This document shows positions 13,011-14,047 of a stretch of DNA of 14,047 bases, in pieces. How positions within the stretch are numbered: position 1 is the first letter of the stretch; each line of letters opens with the position of its first letter. Below the pieces are notes generated by a model. That model ran no database searches. It was not told where the DNA came from and saw only the letters and a list, made by a program, of their open reading frames with translations. The DNA is from an uncultured Collinsella sp. (GTDB lineage: Bacteria; Actinomycetota; Coriobacteriia; Coriobacteriales; Coriobacteriaceae), in assembly GCA_958407995.1 (NCBI GenBank), contig CATYJU010000047.1, positions 1-14,047 of the forward strand, read 5' to 3'. Made by a program: the position numbers and the translations under genes.

Positions 13011-14038
13011 TGGCAGATACCAACGAGCGTACTCCGTTGCTGAAGGTCGAACACCTCTCTAAGGAGTTCCCCGCTGAGTCCGGCATGTTCGCCAAGCGTT
13101 TTTCCAAGCGTGTCGTCTCTGCTGTAAATGACATCTCTTTTGAGATTTATCCTGGCGAGACCTTTGGTCTGGTTGGTGAGTCTGGTTGCGGTAAGTCCAC
13201 GACGGGTCGCACCATCATGCGCTTGACCAAGCCGACCGCCGGTAAGGTGTTCTTCCAGGGCAAAGATGTTGCCGAGATGAGCAAACATGAGATCAAGGAC
13301 ATGCGTCGCGAGATGCAGTTTATCTTCCAGGATCCTTATGCGTCGCTGAACCCTCGTATGACCATTGGCGAGATCGTCTCCGAGCCCATGACCATTCACG
13401 GCGTGGGCACCAAGGAGGAGCGTATTGAGCGTGTCCGCGAGCTGCTGGACGTCGTCGGTCTGAACCCCGAGCACATCAACCGCTATCCGCACGAGTTCTC
13501 CGGCGGTCAGCGTCAGCGTGTCGGCATTGCCCGCGCGTTCGCTCTGAAGCCCAAGCTGATCATCTGCGACGAGCCTGTCTCTGCACTTGACGTTTCCATT
13601 CAGGCCCAGGTTTTGAACCTTCTTAAGGAGCTCCAGGACAAGTTCGGTACGGCTTATCTCTTCATTGCTCACGACCTCTCCGTCGTGCAGCACATTTCTG
13701 ATCGCGTTGCCGTTATGTATCTGGGTAAGATGGTCGAGGTTTCGGACTGGAAGACGCTCTATAGTGAGCCGCACCATCCGTACACGCAGTCGCTGTTGTC
13801 TGCCGTGCCGGTGCCCGATCCTGATATCCAGAAGACCCGCAAGCGCATCATCCTCGCCGGCGATCCGCCGTCACCGCTGGATCCGCCGACCGGCTGCCGT
13901 TTCCACACGCGCTGCCCGATCGCGCAGGGCATCTGCTCTGAGAAGCTTCCCGAGTTTAAGGAAGTTGCACCGGGCCACTGCTGCGCGTGCCACTTCGCGG
14001 AGCCGTTCCCGATCAAGGAATCGCACATCGACCTGTAG
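13010..14038 (+). CDS. oppF: Oligopeptide ABC transporter ATP-binding protein OppF
   Basis: This 342-residue ATPase is the partner of OppD. Walker A is GESGCGKS (56-63), the signature is SGGQRQRVGIARAF (from Ser164), Walker B ends in DEPVSALD with Asp187/Glu188, and the switch histidine is His221 (IAHDLSVVQH). The C-terminal segment has GDPPSPLDPPTGCRFHTRC with cysteines 296, 302, 309 and 327 in the same order as OppD, plus Cys324/Cys325. DEPVSALDVS rather than DEPTTALDVT is the usual OppF/DppF version, supporting the D/F assignment. ATG 13010 overlaps the oppD stop by one base, with AAGGGAGG (12993-13000) nine bases ahead. The gene is complete and ends nine bases before the window edge, so any terminator or further gene lies outside. 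Confidence 0.96.
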   Translation: MADTNERTPLLKVEHLSKEFPAESGMFAKRFSKRVVSAVNDISFEIYPGETFGLVGESGCGKSTTGRTIMRLTKPTAGKVFFQGKDVAEMSKHEIKDMRREMQFIFQDPYASLNPRMTIGEIVSEPMTIHGVGTKEERIERVRELLDVVGLNPEHINRYPHEFSGGQRQRVGIARAFALKPKLIICDEPVSALDVSIQAQVLNLLKELQDKFGTAYLFIAHDLSVVQHISDRVAVMYLGKMVEVSDWKTLYSEPHHPYTQSLLSAVPVPDPDIQKTRKRIILAGDPPSPLDPPTGCRFHTRCPIAQGICSEKLPEFKEVAPGHCCACHFAEPFPIKESHIDL

Positions 14039-14047
14039 TCGGTTGTT

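Noticed and set aside
11919..14038. oppD/oppF as a recent tandem duplication
   Set aside because: They differ throughout and carry the distinct OppD (DEPTTALDVT) and OppF (DEPVSALDVS) signatures, so they are ancient paralogues as in every Opp system.

Overview
The window (about 14 kb, GC-rich, every convincing gene on the + strand) looks like chromosomal core DNA of a high-GC Gram-positive bacterium. RapZ and WhiA sit beside gap-pgk-tpiA and secG, which is an actinobacterial arrangement. Details such as a Firmicutes-style GAPDH and gpmI inside the glycolytic run make me favour the class Coriobacteriia, possibly a Collinsella-like gut species. The organism call is inference from gene content and protein flavour, not from a database search.

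Layout. (1) 1-555 is the 3' part of nanE (amino-sugar/sialic acid catabolism), closed by a hairpin terminator. (2) 657-2513 holds rapZ and whiA, six bases apart and probably co-transcribed; the yvcK gene usually found between them is absent. (3) An AT-rich control region (2514-2706) contains a perfect 14-bp palindrome and a likely promoter. It is followed by the glycolytic run gap, pgk, tpiA, gpmI (2707-7382), with a strong hairpin terminator between gap and pgk and another after gpmI. pgk and tpiA overlap by 8 bases. (4) secG (7547-7801) is a small monocistronic-looking gene with its own terminator. (5) After a leader of about 240 bases, oppA-oppB-oppC-oppD-oppF (8096-14038) encode a complete oligopeptide ABC importer, with an internal hairpin between oppA and oppB.

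How the genes work together. gap, pgk, tpiA and gpmI cover the triose-phosphate to 2-phosphoglycerate steps of glycolysis; enolase and pyruvate kinase are not in the window. RapZ and WhiA are regulatory or nucleic-acid-binding proteins that in other Gram-positives neighbour these genes. SecG is the small subunit of the SecYEG translocon. The Opp proteins form one importer: lipoprotein receptor OppA, permeases OppB/OppC, and ATPases OppD/OppF, each ATPase with a C-terminal four-cysteine motif.

I found no RNA gene, mobile element, CRISPR array or defence system. I see no clearly new biological system. The points worth a second look are regulatory (the palindrome before gap, an AACGTT element before oppA, intercistronic hairpins), the missing yvcK, the Firmicutes-like GAPDH/gpmI arrangement and the twin-arginine lipoprotein signal on OppA.
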